Assembly (NCBI GenBank): GCA_025363025.1 | Contig: JANYEO010000148.1 | Location: 1-8,849 of the forward strand | Origin: Opitutia bacterium | Lineage (GTDB): Bacteria > Verrucomicrobiota > Verrucomicrobiia > Opitutales > JANYEO01 | Length of the DNA stretch: 8,849 nt | Direction: 5' to 3' | Shown here: piece after piece, positions 6,364 through 8,849 of the stretch | How the letters are laid out: each line of letters starts with the position of its first letter | Numbering within the stretch: the first letter of the stretch is position 1 | Notes under the pieces: generated by a model | Database searches by the model: none | What the model was told of the DNA's origin: nothing | The model's input: the letters and a program-made list of their open reading frames with translations, nothing else | Made by a program: the position numbers and the translations under genes

Positions 6364-7632
6364 CTATTGCAGAAACGGCGTCCCTGTAACAGCCGCTTTG
6401 CAATGCTCAAAATCTGTTTCAGCCATATTCGGGAAAAATACTTTAACGGACCACTCATTGGGGTGACTACTCCCAATCGCAATATTTCCCCCATATAACC
6501 CAGCAATCTTACCCGCAATACGTAACCCCCATTGATTACAATGATCAGCAGGAATATTTTCTCTAAGTGCCAACTGCAATTTTATTAAATCATCAGGAGC
6601 CCCACCAGTACCTTCATTCCGAGCAACTAAAAATGCCCCACTATCTTGCACATACCAAGCCACCTCTACGGCATCCCCAGCTTTAGAATATTTAAAAGCA
6701 TTATCAACTAACTCCTCCACTAAGCGCTCGAAATGATGATCATTCATCAAATACAAGCCATCCTCGGCTGAAATAGATAAGTCCTCTTTGCGATGATAAA
6801 CTTCCGCAATTCGATTAGCCGTACTCATTAAACTGGGCATCAAGTTCTCAAAGGTACGACTACGACTACTCTGCCGTCTCAGTAAGTCCAAGCGCTTACA
6901 ATAAAAACCATTTTTTAAGCGCTTTTGATGCGCTTGTATATCGTTCACCACCTTATCTCGTTTAAAAATAGAACCGGCAGGGATTGCTGCCTTGGCCAAG
7001 GGAAACGTTCCCTCACCCCTACCGGAAAGTAATAAATCATCCACTGCTGTCTCTTTTATAAGAGATAACGGGGATAATGATGATAAAGTCTCCAACACAG
7101 CTTCCGGATGCGCATTTTCCACATTTGCACAATTATTTTCCTCAAGGGAAGCCCGCATCTTAGCTTGCCGCACTAGCCCATCAAATATCCAGGCTTGGAG
7201 GCGTGCCCCCCCTCCCGCCGTATTACTCATAACCATCACTTCGCTGTGCTCTTTATACGGCAAATCTATTTGCCTTAAAATTGCTTTTTTCATGATACGG
7301 CGCACCGCTGGCTTATTAAGCCAACCCTCCGCACTTGCTTCACCCACCCCATACCGGCTCATATCGCCCAGCCATATATTTAAGACTAAAACCGGTATAC
7401 GTCGTGCCTTCTCATCTGCTTGCAAAGCCCCTAAGAAATCAAAGCCATCACTTTCACACACAAGGTGTTCGCAAATAATCAATTGAATGGGCTCTCGAAC
7501 GGCCTCCTCCATCGCTACTCTACCCGATAAAGCTTCTGCAGTTTCATATCCTTCATGCTGCAACCACTTCACTAATGCAGCTCGTAATAGGTTTTCTGAC
7601 TGTACAACCAAGATGTGTTTTTCAATGTGCAT
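6364..7632 (-). CDS. Pseudo-receiver / degenerate HATPase hybrid signalling protein
   Basis: A 422-residue protein with two recognisable parts. Residues 5-122 form a response-regulator receiver fold that has lost its chemistry: the acidic pair after ILVV is Gln11-Ser12, the phospho-acceptor position is Glu55 (CEHLVCESDGF, with DG at the normal +7/+8 places), and the switch Thr/Ser is Asn85. Lys107 in NKP remains. Residues 296-400 form a histidine-kinase-type ATPase (HATPase_c) domain with N box EELVDNAFKYS (Asn311). Its G1 box reads NEGTG instead of DxGxG (Asn339 for the Asp that contacts adenine), and its G2-like stretch is QWGLRIAGKIAGLYGG. The 125-295 linker is helical and shows no canonical H box. 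I infer a phosphorylation-independent or ligand-responsive scaffold, not a normal kinase. No signal peptide or membrane helix is present. A sigma54 promoter lies 57 bp upstream, and the divergent neighbour is a sigma54 activator. Confidence 0.78.
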   Translation of the reverse strand: MHIEKHILVVQSENLLRAALVKWLQHEGYETAEALSGRVAMEEAVREPIQLIICEHLVCESDGFDFLGALQADEKARRIPVLVLNIWLGDMSRYGVGEASAEGWLNKPAVRRIMKKAILRQIDLPYKEHSEVMVMSNTAGGGARLQAWIFDGLVRQAKMRASLEENNCANVENAHPEAVLETLSSLSPLSLIKETAVDDLLLSGRGEGTFPLAKAAIPAGSIFKRDKVVNDIQAHQKRLKNGFYCKRLDLLRRQSSRSRTFENLMPSLMSTANRIAEVYHRKEDLSISAEDGLYLMNDHHFERLVEELVDNAFKYSKAGDAVEVAWYVQDSGAFLVARNEGTGGAPDDLIKLQLALRENIPADHCNQWGLRIAGKIAGLYGGNIAIGSSHPNEWSVKVFFPNMAETDFEHCKAAVTGTPFLQ

Positions 7633-7688
7633 TCTGTAAGTAATAATCGCAGCCCGATATACTTGTTTTTTTAATTATACCTACTTAA

Positions 7689-7704
7689 TGCAATCATCGT
7701 GCCA
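7689..7704 (-). promoter_or_regulatory. Sigma54 (RpoN) -24/-12 promoter, consensus match
   Basis: Read on the minus strand this is TGGCACG-ATGA-TTGCA, which matches the sigma54 consensus TGGCACG-N4-TTGCW at every defined base and has the required GG-N10-GC spacing. Transcription would start near 7677-7680, giving a leader of about 46 nt before the ATG at 7630-7632 of the pseudo-receiver gene. It lies in a non-coding gap next to a sigma54-activator gene, which strongly supports a real promoter. A TATAAT hexamer at 7674-7679 on the same strand has no -35 partner. Confidence 0.85.
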
Positions 7705-7710
7705 TTTATC

Positions 7711-7738
7711 TTGAACTCATCTCATTAAAGCCTATAAG
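7711..7738 (+). promoter_or_regulatory. Possible sigma70 promoter of the sigma54-activator gene
   Basis: TTGAAC (7711-7716) and TATAAG (7733-7738) are separated by 16 bp on the plus strand, matching the consensus at 4/6 and 5/6 positions. It would start transcription near 7745 and give a leader of about 120 nt before the ATG at 7868. It sits 6 bp behind the -24 box of the opposing sigma54 promoter. In AT-rich DNA such matches are common, so support is modest. Confidence 0.35.
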
Positions 7739-7805
7739 AATTATAACACCTTGATTAAGAACGTAATATATTTAACAACAAATCGCATAAGCGGACTCCC
7801 GCCGC

Positions 7806-7862
7806 ACTCAAAAAAACTGCTTTTTCGCAACTTGAGTTTAAATATTACAACCCAAACTTAAG
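7806..7862. repeat. Nested inverted-repeat half-sites, candidate activator-binding (enhancer) sites
   Basis: Three related half-sites lie about 24-26 bp apart: ACTCAA (7806-7811), CTTGAGTTT (7831-7839) and AAACTTAAG (7854-7862). The first pairs with TTGAGT (7832-7837) as a 6-bp inverted repeat. The second and third form a 9-bp inverted repeat with one mismatch. They are about 100-160 bp upstream of the -24 box at 7704, the usual place for upstream activator sequences of sigma54 enhancer-binding proteins. Binding by the neighbouring activator is inferred from position. The repeat could also form RNA structure close to the ATG at 7868. Confidence 0.4.
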
Positions 7863-7867
7863 CCCCT

Positions 7868-8806
7868 ATGTCCATTTTAATTGCCTATATTAGCCCAGAT
7901 GATCCTTGCCCTCCCACACTAGTTGATGGGCTTTCTAAAGCAGGCCCCATTCTCAGCGCTCTGCGCAACCACTCGTTTAGGGAAGTCATCCTTCTGGCTA
8001 CCCCTGAAAACCTAGCACAAACCCCTCAGGTAGAACATATGGTGAGGGCAGAAAAGCCTGATACTGTAGTTCACGTCCTTTATTTAAAACCAAAGGGCAC
8101 CCTTAACTATACAAGCGCCCTCACAGCCCTTCAAGAAGCGCTCAAACAGTGGCAAAGGACCACAAATCTGTATTTACTCCCCAGCACAGCAGATCCTACA
8201 TGGCATGTAGCCAGCATCTTCCTCTTCGCTTCGGGGTACCTGCAAGGCACTATTTTAAATCCATTAAATCCAGGCCCTAGCATTGTCAACTTGCCACCTC
8301 TTCCCGCGGGTTGCCTATACCTGCCGCAAATCGCCATGGCGGAGGGCGCTTTTATCGATGATATCGCCCAAGCCTGTGGGCTCGAAGGCCAACACCCCCT
8401 CTTTAGGGAAGCTTTAGAAACTGCAGCCGCTCTCGCCGCACACGATACCTCTATCTTAATTTTAGGCGAAACAGGTACCGGCAAAGACGCTTTTGCTCGC
8501 TTCGTTCATGCTATGAGCGAACGTGCAGACAAGCCATTCATCACAGTCAATTGCGCTGCCCTTCCAGAAAGCTTAGCCGAAAGCATTTTATTTGGCCACA
8601 TGAAGGGGGCCTTTACCGGAGCCATTCATAACCAAGCAGGCAAATTCACCCAAGCTCACGGCGGCACGCTCTTCTTGGACGAATTAGGAGAACTCCCACT
8701 GAAGATCCAAGCCAAATTACTCCGCGTCATCGAAGACGGCATTGTAGATCCCTTAGGCTCTATAGTAAATCTAGTTGAATTAGCGCAAGCAAAAGAAGTG
8801 TTTTAA
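7868..8806 (+). pseudogene. RtcR-like sigma54 activator (CARF-type sensor + AAA+), 3'-truncated
   Basis: The open frame encodes 312 residues, far short of the roughly 500 expected for RtcR-type activators. Residues 1-145 resemble the CARF-type sensor domain of RtcR: an N-terminal strand SILIAYISP, strands EVILLATPEN and VVHVLYL, and NLYLLPSTADPTWHVASIFLFASGYLQGTIL, which parallels the ligand-loop and helix of CARF domains. A sigma54-interacting AAA+ domain starts near 175, with Walker A GETGTGKD (200-207), the sigma54-contacting GAFTGA loop (247-252) and Walker B GGTLFLDELGEL (265-276). Homology stops after EDGIVDPLGS (289-298). The following IVNLVELAQAKEVF is unlike any such protein, and sensor I, the arginine finger, sensor II and the helix-turn-helix domain are missing. 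The cause is most likely an insertion at about 8756-8762. As it stands, the product could bind a ligand and ATP but not DNA. There is no Shine-Dalgarno sequence at the start. Confidence 0.8.
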
Positions 8807-8849
8807 AGCATCATGCAAATGAGGGAATCCAGTAATTTTATCCTTAATC
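8756..8849 (-). mobile_element. Probable end of an inserted element interrupting the sigma54 activator
   Basis: The sequence to the right of about 8756-8762 no longer encodes the conserved AAA+ domain. The edge reads GGCTCTATAG followed by AT-rich DNA. A start of GGCTCT recalls terminal inverted repeats of some insertion-sequence families (ISL3-like from memory), although GGCTCT can equally be the host codons for Gly-Ser. An opposing reading frame ends just inside this edge (stop at 8780-8782), as transposase genes usually do. The other end lies outside the window, so neither the repeat nor a target duplication can be checked. Confidence 0.4.
8780..8849 (-). CDS. C-terminal tail of an unidentified ORF, possibly a transposase
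   Basis: Reading leftward from the right window edge, a frame encodes 22 residues, IKDKITGFPHLHDALKHFFCLR, then TAA at 8782-8780. The KITGF-HLHDALKHFF pattern, basic and hydrophobic, is like the last residues of several IS transposases, and its position just inside the breakpoint of the activator gene fits. The fragment is too short to assign to a family, and a chance open frame is possible. Confidence 0.35.
   Translation of the reverse strand, partial: IKDKITGFPHLHDALKHFFCLR

Larger units (their letters stand above)
7633..7867. other. Divergent regulatory region of the signalling gene and the sigma54 activator
   Basis: A 235-bp non-coding region between the divergent genes at 7632 and 7868. 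It holds an exact sigma54 promoter reading leftward, a possible sigma70 promoter reading rightward directly behind it, and a cluster of inverted-repeat half-sites near the activator start. These are listed separately. Neither flanking start codon has a Shine-Dalgarno sequence. Confidence 0.7.

Noticed and set aside
6992..7486. Plus-strand 164-codon open frame
   Set aside because: It is antisense to the receiver/HATPase gene and lacks protein-like features.
7674..7679. TATAAT on the minus strand as the -10 box of the signalling gene
   Set aside because: No -35 element at 16-18 bp; the perfect sigma54 site explains the promoter better, and the hexamer falls at its start point.
1..8849. CRISPR array or rtc RNA-repair genes that might accompany the CARF-type protein
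   Set aside because: No regularly spaced direct repeats, cas genes, or RtcA/RtcB motifs are visible in this window.

Overview
The window carries nine genes, two of them cut by the window ends, in an AT-leaning genome of about 43-45% GC by eye. It looks like a Gram-negative bacterium: an MCE/PqiB-type envelope lipid-transport gene begins at the left edge and several products carry Sec signal peptides. From memory, the MiaA sequence around its FFAPV and NPRR motifs most resembles verrucomicrobial (Opitutae-like) enzymes. I therefore suggest the PVC superphylum, tentatively; nothing here fixes the taxon. Only two of the start codons have a convincing Shine-Dalgarno sequence.

Layout. At 1-170 (minus) is the N-terminus of an MCE-domain protein. 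Divergent from it, 283-1740 encodes a trypsin-fold serine peptidase with an intact His/Asp/Ser triad, no signal peptide and a helical, possibly repeat-containing tail. At 1893-2846 and 2899-3948 are tandem paralogues of the BPL_N (class I glutamine-amidotransferase-like) family, the second clearly exported. Their 3' end overlaps, tail to tail by 57 bp, a minus-strand pair: a nucleoside hydrolase (4855-5829) followed after 12 bp by miaA (3892-4842). At 5974-6309 is a small secreted protein ending in a run of four cysteines.

The right third is the most interesting part. A minus-strand gene (6364-7632) encodes a pseudo-receiver fused to a degenerate HATPase domain. Divergent from it, 7868-8806 encodes a sigma54 activator with an N-terminal RtcR-like (CARF-type) sensor domain. 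The 235-bp gap between them contains an exact match to the sigma54 promoter consensus (TGGCACG-N4-TTGCA) pointing at the pseudo-receiver gene. About 100-160 bp further upstream, where enhancer sites normally lie, is a cluster of inverted-repeat half-sites. This suggests a self-contained regulatory module in which a ligand- or RNA-sensing activator switches on a signalling-like protein instead of the usual rtcBA RNA-repair genes.

The activator is broken, however. Its AAA+ domain loses homology after the PLGS motif near residue 298, and the remaining sequence looks like the end of an inserted element with an opposing ORF tail. The activator copy here therefore lacks sensor I/II, the arginine finger and the DNA-binding domain, and the sigma54 promoter may be orphaned.
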